DNA of 64,000 bases from an uncultured Bacteroidales bacterium (GCA_905233345.1 CAJODQ010000017.1:1-64000); one strand, 5' to 3'; numbered from the stretch's first letter, positions 16,491-25,396 are shown. A program made the numbers and translations. The notes: a model not told the origin generated them from the sequence alone.

Positions 16491-19358
16491 ATGCGCGGAC
16501 GCTTCACAAGGGTCCGCTTTGTGCTACTGCTTGCCACTTTGCTGGCAGGCAGTTTCACTTTTGCGCAGGAACCGGGCCGGGCACGCTTTCAGGTGGCCGG
16601 CCTGGTGACCGAGCGCGATTCCGGCGAGCCGGTGGTCATGGCCTCGGTGGTCATCCGGGAGCTGGGCCTCTGGGCGGTGACCGACGCTGACGGGCGCTTC
16701 GTCCTGACGGGGGTCCTGGCCGGGCGGCACGAACTCGAGGTCGATCTGCTGGGCTATGAGACCCTAAAGCGCCCGCTGGACGTCAAGGGCAACATCTCCA
16801 AACTGAAGCTGGAGCTCGCCGTTTCCAGCCTGACCCTCGACGAAGTGGTGGTGACCGCCAAAGAGGGTGGGGAAATCACCTCTTCTTCCAAGATTTCCAA
16901 GCAGACGCTGGAGCACATCCAGCCCTCCAGCCTGCGCGACGTGATGCAGCTGCTGCCCGGCAGCGTCACCGAAAACCCGTCCCTGACGCAGGTGGGCTCA
17001 CTGTCCATCCGCGACATCGGCACCAACGCGGCCAATGTGGCCGGCACGGCGCTCATCGTGGACGGTGCCTCGTACTCGAACGACGCTAACCTCCAGATGC
17101 TCTCGACGGGCACGGCGATGGGTGGCGGCGAGAGCAACGTGGCTTCCACGGCCGGCGGCGGGGTCGATTCCCGCCAAATCTCGACCGACAACATCGAGTC
17201 GGTGGAGGTGATCCGCGGCATCCCGTCGGTGGTTTACGGCGACTTGACATCGGGAGCCGTGGTCGTGAAGACCAAAGCGGGCGTAACCCCATGGGAAATC
17301 CGTCTCAAGGCCGATCCGCAGCTCAAGCAGGTGTCGTTCGGCAAGGGTTTCCCGCTCGGGGAAAAGGGCGGCGTGCTCAACTTCGACGCCGATTACGCCC
17401 ACGCGGCCAGCGATGTCCGCACGCCCTCCTCGGCGTACAACCGGGTCAATTTCCAGGCTGGCTGGTCGGGTAATATCCGGGGCAAGTTTACCATCAATGC
17501 CAAGCTGCGCGGCAACTGGTCGAACGCCACCAATGCCAGCGATCCCGACCTGGCGCTCGATGAGCTCTCGCAGGCGCGCGACCGGGGTCTGCGCCTGGGC
17601 GTCAACGGCCGCTGGGTGCTCAACAAGTCCTGGATCACCAATGTGGAATATCTCCTGGCCGGCAGCATCACCGACCAGTTCTCCCGCAGCCGGGTGTATC
17701 AGGGTTCTGCCGGTCGCACCCCGACCTCCAACGCCATGTACGATGGCGAGAACGAGGCTTTCTTCACGCCTGCTCAATACTATTCCGATGTGCAGGTGTT
17801 CGGCCGTCCCATTGATGCGCAGGCCAAGCTGACCGCGCACCAGATCGGAAAATACGGTGCCGTCACCAACAAGGTGCTGGCGGGCTTTGAGTGGAAGAGC
17901 CAGGGCAACATCGGCCGGGGCAAGGTTTTCGATCCGCTGCTCCCGCCTTCGCCGGGTTCCGCCACGGCATTCCGCGAGCGCTCTTACCGCGACATCCCCT
18001 TCCTGCATGCCCTCACGGGCTATGTGGAGGACAATCTCAAACTTCCCCTGGGCGGCACGCTGCTCGAGTTGCAGGCGGGCGCCCGCTTCAACACCATCCT
18101 GGCCTCGGGCATCAACACGGGCGCCTTTTTCGGCATCGAGCCCCGCATCAACGCGCGCTACACGCTGGTCAAGCGGTCTTCGGGCCTGCGGGAACTGGTG
18201 CTGCGCGGCGGCTGGGGCCTGACCTCCAAGATGCCCTCGATGATCTATCTCTATCCCGAGCCGGCCTACAAGGACATGGTGTCGTTCTATTACAACGATT
18301 TCGATGCAAACAATACCGGACTGGCGGTGGTGACCACCCAGCGCGCTGAGACGGACAATCCGACGCTCCGGCTGCAGCGAAGCCGCAACATCGAGGCGGG
18401 TCTGGAGTTCGACGCGGGCAAGCTCAGCGGCTCTGTGGTGGGCTTCCACGAAAAGATGCGCGACGGCTACGGCTTCATCACAGAATACGTGCCGATGGTC
18501 TACAGGCGCTACGGCTATACCTGGAAAAACGGTGCGCCTTCGCAGGTTGTGCTGCCATCCGGTGCGGATCTTGACTGGCGCATCGGCAGCGTGACGATGG
18601 ACGGGCAACCGCTGCCTTCCATCGTCGACACCACCTTCATGTCGCTGTCGCGTCCGGCCAACGACATCGCCACCGACAAATGGGGCGTGGAGTTCACGCT
18701 CGACGTGGCGAAGATTCCCGCCATCGGGACCTCCATCAACGTGAGCGGCGCCTGGATGCACATGGCATCGCGCAGCACGGCTTACACGCAGCGGCTTTAC
18801 GCTGGCACCGCGAACGGCCGCAGCTACCCCTGGGTGGGTATCTACGGTGGCTCTTCGACCACCTCCAACGGCTCGGAGAAAGACCGTTTCAGCAGCAACG
18901 TGCGCTTCATTACGCACATCCCGCAGCTGGCCATGGTGGTGACGCTTACCGCCCAGCTTGTCTTCTTTGAGAGCAGCCGCAATCTCTGCACTTTCGACGG
19001 GAAAGACCAGGCCGTCTACGATCCGGATGCCGGCACCTGGAAGGTCAGCCCGCTCTACATCATGGACCGAGCGGGGCGCGTCCAGCCCTTTACCGAGGAG
19101 ATGGCGCAGGATCCGCAGTACCGCAACCTCATCCTGACCACCAACACCGACACCTACTACGTGCGGCAGGGCTATCCTTTCTACGGGATGCTGAACCTGC
19201 GCCTGTCGAAGGAGATCGGCAAATGGGCCACGGTCTCGTTCTATGCCAACAACTTCCTGAACCTGCGGGGCCGGGTCCGCAACACGGTCACGCATTATCC
19301 GAGCGACCGCAACACGCCGCTGTATTTCGGCGCGGAAGTCAAAATATCCCTTCGCTAG
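16491..19358 (+). CDS. TonB-dependent outer-membrane receptor with carboxypeptidase-like N-domain
   Basis: The 955-residue protein is an energy-dependent outer-membrane transporter. After the signal peptide (ending SFTFAQ) comes a carboxypeptidase-regulatory-like domain (about 30-110: VAGLVTERDSGEPVVMASVVI, then WAVTDADGRFVLTGV). A plug domain follows (about 120-265, with LDEVVVTAKEG, SIRDIG, TALIVDGASY, EVIRGIPSVVYGDLTSGAVVVKTK), then a 22-strand barrel. No SusD-like partner is adjacent. The partners here are BACON/FISUMP lipoproteins upstream and DUF4876 and DUF6850 proteins downstream. The substrate is unknown. Confidence 0.92.
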   Translation: MRGRFTRVRFVLLLATLLAGSFTFAQEPGRARFQVAGLVTERDSGEPVVMASVVIRELGLWAVTDADGRFVLTGVLAGRHELEVDLLGYETLKRPLDVKGNISKLKLELAVSSLTLDEVVVTAKEGGEITSSSKISKQTLEHIQPSSLRDVMQLLPGSVTENPSLTQVGSLSIRDIGTNAANVAGTALIVDGASYSNDANLQMLSTGTAMGGGESNVASTAGGGVDSRQISTDNIESVEVIRGIPSVVYGDLTSGAVVVKTKAGVTPWEIRLKADPQLKQVSFGKGFPLGEKGGVLNFDADYAHAASDVRTPSSAYNRVNFQAGWSGNIRGKFTINAKLRGNWSNATNASDPDLALDELSQARDRGLRLGVNGRWVLNKSWITNVEYLLAGSITDQFSRSRVYQGSAGRTPTSNAMYDGENEAFFTPAQYYSDVQVFGRPIDAQAKLTAHQIGKYGAVTNKVLAGFEWKSQGNIGRGKVFDPLLPPSPGSATAFRERSYRDIPFLHALTGYVEDNLKLPLGGTLLELQAGARFNTILASGINTGAFFGIEPRINARYTLVKRSSGLRELVLRGGWGLTSKMPSMIYLYPEPAYKDMVSFYYNDFDANNTGLAVVTTQRAETDNPTLRLQRSRNIEAGLEFDAGKLSGSVVGFHEKMRDGYGFITEYVPMVYRRYGYTWKNGAPSQVVLPSGADLDWRIGSVTMDGQPLPSIVDTTFMSLSRPANDIATDKWGVEFTLDVAKIPAIGTSINVSGAWMHMASRSTAYTQRLYAGTANGRSYPWVGIYGGSSTTSNGSEKDRFSSNVRFITHIPQLAMVVTLTAQLVFFESSRNLCTFDGKDQAVYDPDAGTWKVSPLYIMDRAGRVQPFTEEMAQDPQYRNLILTTNTDTYYVRQGYPFYGMLNLRLSKEIGKWATVSFYANNFLNLRGRVRNTVTHYPSDRNTPLYFGAEVKISLR

Positions 19359-19360
19359 CC

Positions 19361-20563
19361 ATGAAAAGAGTTGCCTTGATCGCTTGTTTCTTCCTGTTGC
19401 TGGCGGCCGCTTCCTGCTACCGCGAGGCACCTTGCGTGGCTTCGCTCGACGTGCAGCTGGTGCTGCGCCCGGACGAGCCGGTGAGCATCGACCTGACGCA
19501 GCTGGAGGTGCGCTTGCAGAACAAGAATGCCGAGTTCGGCTATGTCAAGCATCCCGACGCGTCGGGCCGGGTGCATTTCGAGGTGCAGCCCGGAAAATAC
19601 GACGTGATGGCGGCGGGCTGGTTCTCCAGCACGCGCATCGCGGTCAACGGAGCCAGCGAGGAGTTCCTGCTCACGGGCACGGAACTGATTGACGCGCAGG
19701 GGGAAGCCCGCGCGCCTTGGCTGGACATCCCGCTCAACGTGGTGGTCCCCAACCCGCTCATCATCCGCGAAGCCTATTTCCACGGCTCTTCGACGCTGGA
19801 GGGGGCCAATTATACGAAAGATACGTACATTGAATTGTACAACAATGCCGGTCCGGGCGGACAGACGGTCTATCTCGACTCGCTCTGTCTGGCGACGATC
19901 TATCCTTACAATTCGACCACGGGCAACAATGCCTGGGCGGGGCGTGATACGATTCCGATCGCGCAGATGTACTGGATGTTCCCGGGCGACGGGCACACGT
20001 ACGCGCTGAAGCCGGGTGAATCGGCGGTGGTGGCGTGCATCGCGGCGGTAGACCACCGCGGGCGGGCCACATCGGCGCTGCCCTTGAACCGGGCGCATTT
20101 CGGCTGCTGGTCGGAGACGCTGTCGCGGCACGAGATTGCGGCGGGCGTGGTGCCGATGGTCCTCAATATGACGGGGCAGGGCAATGCCTGGGCGCTCTCG
20201 ATCCACAGTCCGGCCATCGTGGTGTTCAAGCCGTCGATGGGTGTGTCGGCCTGGCAGGCGCAGGCGGCGGTCTGGGAGGCGTATGAGCCGGGCAAGAGTT
20301 CGGGCACGAAGTACTGGCACATTGCGAAAGACTGGATTCTGGACGGCGTGGAGTGTGTCGATTCGCCGAATGGCGCGATCAAGCGTTTGCCGGGCACGGT
20401 GGATGCGTCCTATGTATGGATGCGTTCGGCGCATTATTCGGGCAAATGCGTGACGCGCAAGCTTGATTTCCAGGATCAGGGGATCGAGGTTTTCATGGAT
20501 ACGAACAATTCGGATGCTGATTTCATTCCCGACAGCACGCCACAACCGAGGTTAAAGCAATGA
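19361..20563 (+). CDS. DUF4876-type lipoprotein
   Basis: This is a predicted lipoprotein of 400 residues with lipid Cys19 (AAASC, then YRE). The N-terminal part (about 25-125) looks like an Ig or carboxypeptidase-like beta domain (LTQLEVRLQNKNAEFGYVKHPDASGRVHFEVQPG split over residues 45-80). From about 130, IIREAYFHGSSTLEG and KDTYIELYNNAG resemble DUF4876 and lamin-tail-like folds. It starts 2 nt after the TonB receptor and overlaps the next gene by ATGA. From memory, DUF4876 proteins are found next to TonB receptors and DUF6850 proteins; the function is not known. Confidence 0.75.
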   Translation: MKRVALIACFFLLLAAASCYREAPCVASLDVQLVLRPDEPVSIDLTQLEVRLQNKNAEFGYVKHPDASGRVHFEVQPGKYDVMAAGWFSSTRIAVNGASEEFLLTGTELIDAQGEARAPWLDIPLNVVVPNPLIIREAYFHGSSTLEGANYTKDTYIELYNNAGPGGQTVYLDSLCLATIYPYNSTTGNNAWAGRDTIPIAQMYWMFPGDGHTYALKPGESAVVACIAAVDHRGRATSALPLNRAHFGCWSETLSRHEIAAGVVPMVLNMTGQGNAWALSIHSPAIVVFKPSMGVSAWQAQAAVWEAYEPGKSSGTKYWHIAKDWILDGVECVDSPNGAIKRLPGTVDASYVWMRSAHYSGKCVTRKLDFQDQGIEVFMDTNNSDADFIPDSTPQPRLKQ

Positions 20564-21975
20564 AGAAGCTGATAATCATAGGGATCCTGATGATGCTGGG
20601 TCTGGCTTCGGGTGCGCAGGAGCGGAATGCGGCGCGGTTGGTGCTGGCGGATACGAGTTATGTGGACGTATCGCTGGGCGTAGGCGGAGAAACGGGGCGG
20701 CTGCACGATGTCTATGTGCCGGCCTCGGAGATCCTGGGTACGCTCGATGCGTCGTCGCGGCATAAGTTGGGCAAGGTAAGCCTGTACGGGCATTTCGGTT
20801 ACGGATACCTGGCCGGGAAGGGCAGCACCTGGCGGGGCTGGATCGACCCTTACGAGACGCCATTTATGCTGGCCGACTCGATTCCGGGCAACCTTTCGCT
20901 GGAACGCTACACGATGGAGGCGGGCGCAGGCCTGCCGCTGGACGACCACTGGTCGCTGGGCCTGGATCTGGGCTACGACGTGGCGTTGATGGCCAAGCAC
21001 AAGGACCTCCGCAACAAGAACACGGCCATGAACTTCCGGGTTTCGCCAGGCGTTCATTGGCGGAGCGGCGGCTTCGGCCTGGGACTGAATCTGGGTTATG
21101 AGCGTTCGACCGAGAAGGTGGAATACACGCAGATCGCGACGAACGTGGAGCATATTCTATTTGACATTTACGGCCTCTGGGTCTGCCACGGCAGCGGCTT
21201 TGCGAGCGCCGAGAACCGGCGTTTCAAGCAGAACAACCGCTACTATGGCGGCTTCCAGTTCGACTGGGAAGCCGGTCGGACGGCGTTGCACAACGACCTG
21301 CGGGTCTCCTGGCTGCAGAGCGCGCAGACCGAGGTGGGCTACAACAACCAACAGTTCGGCACGACGCGATCCTGGACCTGGGAAGACGATCTTTCCCTGC
21401 AATTCGGGCCGGCGCATGCTTTGGAAGCGTCGTTCATCTTCTCGTCGATGCAGGGCTTCCGTCCGCTGCAGCGGCAGGAACTCGATCCCGATTCCCGTAT
21501 CCGTGTCTGGGTCACGTACGGCGACCCGGTGTTCTGTTACTGGCGCCAGTATCATGTGGAGCGCCTGATGTACCGCTTCGGCACCAGCTGGAAATTGCTG
21601 GTGGGGGTGGAGAACTGGGGCATGGAGCACAGCTACACGGAGTATCCGCAGCGTTTCGTGCAGCGGATCAGCACACTGACGCCTTCGGTGGCCGTTGAGG
21701 TTCCGGTGGGTCCGGTCACGCTGATTCCCTGGCTGGGTTTTGCGATGGACTACCATGCCTACACCGACAATACCAGCTGGCAATTGACTGAACCTCTGAT
21801 GAAGCAGTGGGACATCTGGGACGGAAACAATTATCTCGGCGCGTTCGACCTGAAATGGTCGTCTGCTACCGGCCGCACCTACATCCAGGCACACTACGGC
21901 ATCAATGCATCGACCCGGATCGACAACGATGGCGTCCGCCACGCTGCCGCCCTGACCGTCGGTTTTATTTTTTAA
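20560..21975 (+). CDS. DUF6850-type outer-membrane beta-barrel protein
   Basis: The 471-residue protein has a signal peptide (ending GLASGAQ) and a chain of alternating amphipathic beta strands ending in aromatic Phe (LTVGFIF), typical of outer-membrane barrels. Stretches such as LGKVSLYGHFGYGYLAGKG and RYYGGFQFDWEAGR fit the DUF6850 family that accompanies DUF4876 lipoproteins. It is the last gene of the operon that begins at 14439. It may act as a second outer-membrane component, which is inference from position. Confidence 0.72.
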   Translation: MKKLIIIGILMMLGLASGAQERNAARLVLADTSYVDVSLGVGGETGRLHDVYVPASEILGTLDASSRHKLGKVSLYGHFGYGYLAGKGSTWRGWIDPYETPFMLADSIPGNLSLERYTMEAGAGLPLDDHWSLGLDLGYDVALMAKHKDLRNKNTAMNFRVSPGVHWRSGGFGLGLNLGYERSTEKVEYTQIATNVEHILFDIYGLWVCHGSGFASAENRRFKQNNRYYGGFQFDWEAGRTALHNDLRVSWLQSAQTEVGYNNQQFGTTRSWTWEDDLSLQFGPAHALEASFIFSSMQGFRPLQRQELDPDSRIRVWVTYGDPVFCYWRQYHVERLMYRFGTSWKLLVGVENWGMEHSYTEYPQRFVQRISTLTPSVAVEVPVGPVTLIPWLGFAMDYHAYTDNTSWQLTEPLMKQWDIWDGNNYLGAFDLKWSSATGRTYIQAHYGINASTRIDNDGVRHAAALTVGFIF

Positions 21976-22095
21976 AAACCCCCTTCCGCTGCAATGTACG
22001 CAGCTGATAGACAATAGATTATAAATAATCCTCCCTCTTCCGTACGAGGGGAGGAGTTTACATAAAGCATTGACAATTAAATGTTTACATTGCAG
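21976..22095 (+). other. Intergenic leader with two small hairpins
   Basis: The 120 bp between the DUF6850 and S46 genes hold hairpins GCTGC/GCAGC (21988-22004) and CCTCCCTC/GAGGGGAGG with one bulge (22030-22054). Neither has a T-tract. TTACATTG before the ATG at 22096 is a weak -7 candidate. No gene is seen. Confidence 0.4.
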
Positions 22096-24063
22096 ATGAA
22101 AAAGTGGATATTGGCAGTAACGCTGCTCATGTGCGCCGCGACGGCCTTCGCCGACGAAGGCATGTGGATGATCAACACCATCGACCGCGTCCTTGAAAAA
22201 CGCATGAAGGCCGCCGGCCTGAAACTCGACGCCAAAGTCCTCTACGACGAGGAACAGGAAAGCCTCTCCGACGCCGTGGTGGCCCTGGCCTTCAGCTGCA
22301 CTGGCAGCATGATTTCGAACGACGGCCTGATGATCACCAACCACCATTGCGCCTACAGCGACATCCATGCCCTCAGCACCCTGGGCCACAACTACCTGGA
22401 AGACGGCTTCTGGGCCATGCGCCGTGACGAGGAACTGCCCGTTCAGGGCCAGGCCATCTACTTCCTCAAGAAGATCGTCGACGTGACCGACGAGGTGCAG
22501 GCGCTGCGCGCGGAGTTCGATGCGGCGACCAAGCCCATGGCCATGCGGCGGGTCTATCGCCAGATTGAGGAGAAGTACGGCAAGCTCTACGAAGGGCAGG
22601 GCGAAGTCATCTGTTCGTCCTATTACAACGGTAACAAGTACTATATGGCGCTCTACCAGGTGTACCGCGACGTGCGGCTGGTGGCGGCGCCGCCGGTGAG
22701 CGTCGCGTCGTTCGGCGGCGACACCGACAACTGGGAGTGGCCGCAGCACAAGGGCGATTTCGCCATCTACCGCATCTACACGGCGCCGGACGGTTCGCCA
22801 GCCAAGTATGCGCCTGAAAACGTGCCGATGCATCCCAAAAAGATCCTGAAAATCTCGCAGGACGGCTTCAAGGACGGGGACTTCACCATGGTCATCGGCT
22901 ATCCGGGCCGCACCAACCGCTACGCGTCGTCCTATGCCGTGGAGGAGATTCTGCAGATCCAGAATCCCATCCAGGCGCAGTTCCGCCTCGACCAGATGCA
23001 TATCATCGACAAATGGATGAACGAAGATGCAGCTGTGCGCCTCAAGTATGCCGACCGCTACTTCAGCCTGAGCAACGTGCAGGAGATCCGCGAGGGTGAG
23101 ATCTACTGCTACAATCGTTTCGGGGTGGTCGATGCAAAGCGGAACGAGGAGCAGCAACTGCAGAAGTGGCTGGGCAACTCGGACCTGATCTACCGCCTGG
23201 GCCAGAAATATGAAGACGTGGCGGGCATCAACCAGCAGATCGTCTATTTCCAGGAGACGCTGGTGCGGGGCACGAACCTGCACCGCTATGCGAATGCGCT
23301 GCAGCGCGGCGATACGTTGATGGCGGCCAAAGAGTTGGAGAAGCTGGACATGCGGGTGGAGCGCGACCTGATGCGCTATTCGCTGGGGCAGTTTTTCAAG
23401 TACGTGCGCAAGCCGTATTGGGGTGAGTACCTGACAGATCTGTACGCGCGTTATGACGGGGACGTCAATGAGATGATCAACGAGGTGTTCGACGGGCACA
23501 TCCACGATGCGTTGACTTCGTGCAAAATCGTGACTTTCAACGAGAAGCGGGATGAGATCGAGGCCGGGGTGAGCAAGAGTTCGCTGGAGAAGGAATACAA
23601 GGATGCGGTCTACCGCATGAAGTTGGCCAAGAAGCAGCCGATGTATCCGGACGCGAATTCGACGATGCGCATCACTTACGGCAAGGTGCGGCCGCTCGAA
23701 CCGCGCGACGCGGTGTCGATTGCTTCGCGCACGCGAACGGCAGGCATCCTGGAGAAGTTCGATCCGGACGATTACGAGTTCACGCTGAAGCCGGACTTCC
23801 GCGAGCTGCTGACGCAGCAGCCCGACGTGCCGGTCGATTTCACGACGGACAATGACATCACGGGCGGCAACTCGGGTTCACCGGTGCTCAATGCGAAGGG
23901 CGAACTGATCGGCCTGGCCTTCGACGGCAACAAGGAGTCCCTCGCCGGCGACACCTACTTCGTCGAATCCATGAACCGCTGCATCTGCGTCGATATCCGC
24001 TACGTCCTCTGGCTCCTCCGCGATTATGCGCATATGGATGAATTGTTAAAGGAAATCCTTTGA
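22096..24063 (+). CDS. S46-family dipeptidyl-peptidase, DPP7-like
   Basis: This is a secreted or periplasmic serine dipeptidyl-peptidase of 655 residues that releases dipeptides from peptide N-termini. I start at 22096, which gives a clean signal peptide; the mature protein begins DEGMWMI as in known S46 enzymes. The catalytic triad is visible: His84 in TNHHC, Asp in FGGDTDNWEWP, and Ser593 in GGNSGSPV. Position +18 from the serine is Gly611 (AFDGN), where DPP11 enzymes specific for Asp/Glu carry Arg. The enzyme should therefore prefer hydrophobic P1 residues like DPP7. An in-frame ATG at 22081 is the alternative start. Confidence 0.9.
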   Translation: MKKWILAVTLLMCAATAFADEGMWMINTIDRVLEKRMKAAGLKLDAKVLYDEEQESLSDAVVALAFSCTGSMISNDGLMITNHHCAYSDIHALSTLGHNYLEDGFWAMRRDEELPVQGQAIYFLKKIVDVTDEVQALRAEFDAATKPMAMRRVYRQIEEKYGKLYEGQGEVICSSYYNGNKYYMALYQVYRDVRLVAAPPVSVASFGGDTDNWEWPQHKGDFAIYRIYTAPDGSPAKYAPENVPMHPKKILKISQDGFKDGDFTMVIGYPGRTNRYASSYAVEEILQIQNPIQAQFRLDQMHIIDKWMNEDAAVRLKYADRYFSLSNVQEIREGEIYCYNRFGVVDAKRNEEQQLQKWLGNSDLIYRLGQKYEDVAGINQQIVYFQETLVRGTNLHRYANALQRGDTLMAAKELEKLDMRVERDLMRYSLGQFFKYVRKPYWGEYLTDLYARYDGDVNEMINEVFDGHIHDALTSCKIVTFNEKRDEIEAGVSKSSLEKEYKDAVYRMKLAKKQPMYPDANSTMRITYGKVRPLEPRDAVSIASRTRTAGILEKFDPDDYEFTLKPDFRELLTQQPDVPVDFTTDNDITGGNSGSPVLNAKGELIGLAFDGNKESLAGDTYFVESMNRCICVDIRYVLWLLRDYAHMDELLKEIL

Positions 24064-24071
24064 CCGTCGTC

Positions 24072-24154
24072 GATGTCCCAAAAACAGGGACATCCTAAGC
24101 AAATTCTCTTTATAATGCGGCTGATGTCCCAAAATCAGGGACATCAGCCGCATT
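24072..24154. terminator. Two related hairpins between convergent genes (bidirectional terminator or repeat)
   Basis: The first hairpin is GATGTCCC (24072-24079) with GGGACATC (24087-24094). The second has 17-bp perfect arms, AATGCGGCTGATGTCCC (24114-24130) and its complement (24138-24154). Both share a GATGTCCC-AAAANCA-GGGACATC core, so they are copies of one motif. They lie between the S46 gene and comF, which converge. The T-tracts are weak. Confidence 0.65.
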
Positions 24155-24158
24155 CAAA

Positions 24159-24896
24159 TCAGCTACCGGCGAAGGCAAGGGTCGTGCAGCTGATGCGGAA
24201 GCCGGCGGCAAGGAGGGGAGCGGCGCAGGCGGCGAGGGTTGATCCGGTGGTCAAGGTGTCGTCGATGAGAAGGAGATGACGGATCCCTTGTTGCTGAAGG
24301 TCGGCGGCGCGGCGCGTATCGACCGCAAAAGCGCCTTGGACGTTCTTCGTCTTCGCAGCGCCCTGTAACTTCGTCTGTGTCTTGGTATTGCGTTTCCTCT
24401 GCAGTAGCTTTGTCTCGACGGGCAGGCCCATGACCTTCGCGACACCGCGGGCGATCAGTTCGGCCTGGTTGTAGCCGCGTTTCCAGCGGCGCAACGGATG
24501 CAGTGGCACAGGGGCGACGATTTGGCAGCCTTTGAATGCCCGGCTCTCCGACAGTTTTGTGCCGAGCAACTCCCCCATGCGCAGAGCGAGCCGTCGCCGG
24601 TTGCCGTACTTGATGCCGTAGAGGATGTGCCGGTAATTGCTTTCCGTACCGAAGAAGAGTAAAGACGCAGCATCCTGTACCTCGAAGCGCCGCGCCAGGC
24701 GCTCGAATGCCGCATTCTGCACGATGTCCCACTGATAGGTCATCGGCAGCCCCTCCAGGCAAGCCGCACAGACATCTTCCTCGTCCAAGCCCAGAAACCG
24801 CCCGCACACCACGCACTTCCGCGGAAAAAACAAGTCCCGCAGCCCCCTGAGCATCTGCTCAATCAAATCCATCATTTCTTTCAAAAACATTTGCAT
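24159..24896 (-). CDS. comF: ComF-family phosphoribosyltransferase-like protein
   Basis: The 245-residue protein belongs to the ComF/GntX family, linked in other bacteria to DNA uptake and recombination. An N-terminal zinc ribbon has Cys28, Cys31, Cys43 and Cys46. The type I phosphoribosyltransferase domain ends with the PRPP-binding loop IDDTLTTGST (211-220). RWKRGYNQAELIARGVAK (137-154) is the other family hallmark. It converges on the S46 gene. No competence genes are nearby in this window. Confidence 0.9.
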   Translation of the reverse strand: MQMFLKEMMDLIEQMLRGLRDLFFPRKCVVCGRFLGLDEEDVCAACLEGLPMTYQWDIVQNAAFERLARRFEVQDAASLLFFGTESNYRHILYGIKYGNRRRLALRMGELLGTKLSESRAFKGCQIVAPVPLHPLRRWKRGYNQAELIARGVAKVMGLPVETKLLQRKRNTKTQTKLQGAAKTKNVQGAFAVDTRRAADLQQQGIRHLLLIDDTLTTGSTLAACAAPLLAAGFRISCTTLAFAGS

Positions 24897-24921
24897 TTCA
24901 TCAGGGGTTATATTAGTTTTG
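24890..24921 (+). promoter_or_regulatory. Promoter facing the candidate small RNA
   Basis: TTTG (24890-24893) and TAGTTTTG (24914-24921) are 20 nt apart, close to the ideal Bacteroidetes -33/-7 spacing. The next plus-strand protein gene is more than 500 bp away, so the promoter probably serves a short transcript. Confidence 0.55.
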
Positions 24922-24925
24922 CAAT

Positions 24926-25010
24926 AGCTTTTAAAAGTCAGGGATGTCTCCAGGCCAAGCGCCTGCAGTCGTACCAGTTACTCAGCCTCGATAATCATCG
25001 GGGCTGTTTT
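24926..25010 (+). ncRNA. Candidate small non-coding RNA
   Basis: An approximately 85-nt transcript is predicted from the promoter at 24890-24921 to a terminator-like hairpin (GCCTCGAT, 24985-24992, with ATCGGGGC, 24997-25004) followed by TGTTTTA. An internal hairpin CAGGC/GCCTG lies at 24951-24965. The 3' end is antisense to the last codons of the nuclease-like gene that ends at 24995. A 16-codon ORF (ATG at 24944, MSPGQAPAVVPVTQPR) is also present, so a leader peptide is an alternative. I know no named family that matches. Confidence 0.4.
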
Positions 25011-25396
25011 ATGTCAAACACCTCTTTTGGACGATCACTGAAAAAATAGATGATTCGAATCTTCCTTCGAACCAATGAATCTATCTCAAGATGTATTTCC
25101 GGGGTGTCCGCATCGAATTGAAACACCAGCAATTTCGCTTTTTGAAAGTGTAAGGCTTTTGATGCATACTTTTGGATAATGTTGTGGCTTTTTGTCCGCT
25201 TGAAATCGGCTGGGATACCATCAACCAACGCATCATAAGATCCCCGCCGAGGATCTTCTTCGACCAGGTGGACGTTGTAGCCATGATAAGCCAGGACGCC
25301 GGCCATCGCCAGTTCCTTCAGCAGTTTGTTTCGTTCGTTTTTGTTGATGGTGAGCCGCTGCATCCGCTGCGGCGCCACAGTAACCCGTCCGCACAT
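24995..25396 (-). CDS. Orphan protein resembling PD-(D/E)XK tRNA-nuclease (CdiA C-terminal-like) domains
   Basis: This is a 133-residue protein without a signal peptide. After a basic N-terminus it reads ELAMAGVLAYHGYNVHLVEE, then SYDALVDGIPADFKRTKSHN, then QKAKLLVFQFD. The order Glu, Asp in YDALVDG and xDFK fits a PD-(D/E)XK nuclease core like the toxin tips of contact-dependent inhibition CdiA proteins and some phage or ICE effectors. No immunity gene or CdiA body is next to it. The start at 25396 is uncertain; ATG at 25363 also works. A role as toxin or mobile-element enzyme is inference. Confidence 0.6.
   Translation of the reverse strand: MCGRVTVAPQRMQRLTINKNERNKLLKELAMAGVLAYHGYNVHLVEEDPRRGSYDALVDGIPADFKRTKSHNIIQKYASKALHFQKAKLLVFQFDADTPEIHLEIDSLVRRKIRIIYFFSDRPKEVFDIKQPR

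Noticed and set aside
16998..19430. 810-codon minus-strand ORF opposite the TonB receptor
   Set aside because: Shadow of the plus-strand receptor; composition and lack of motifs argue against coding.
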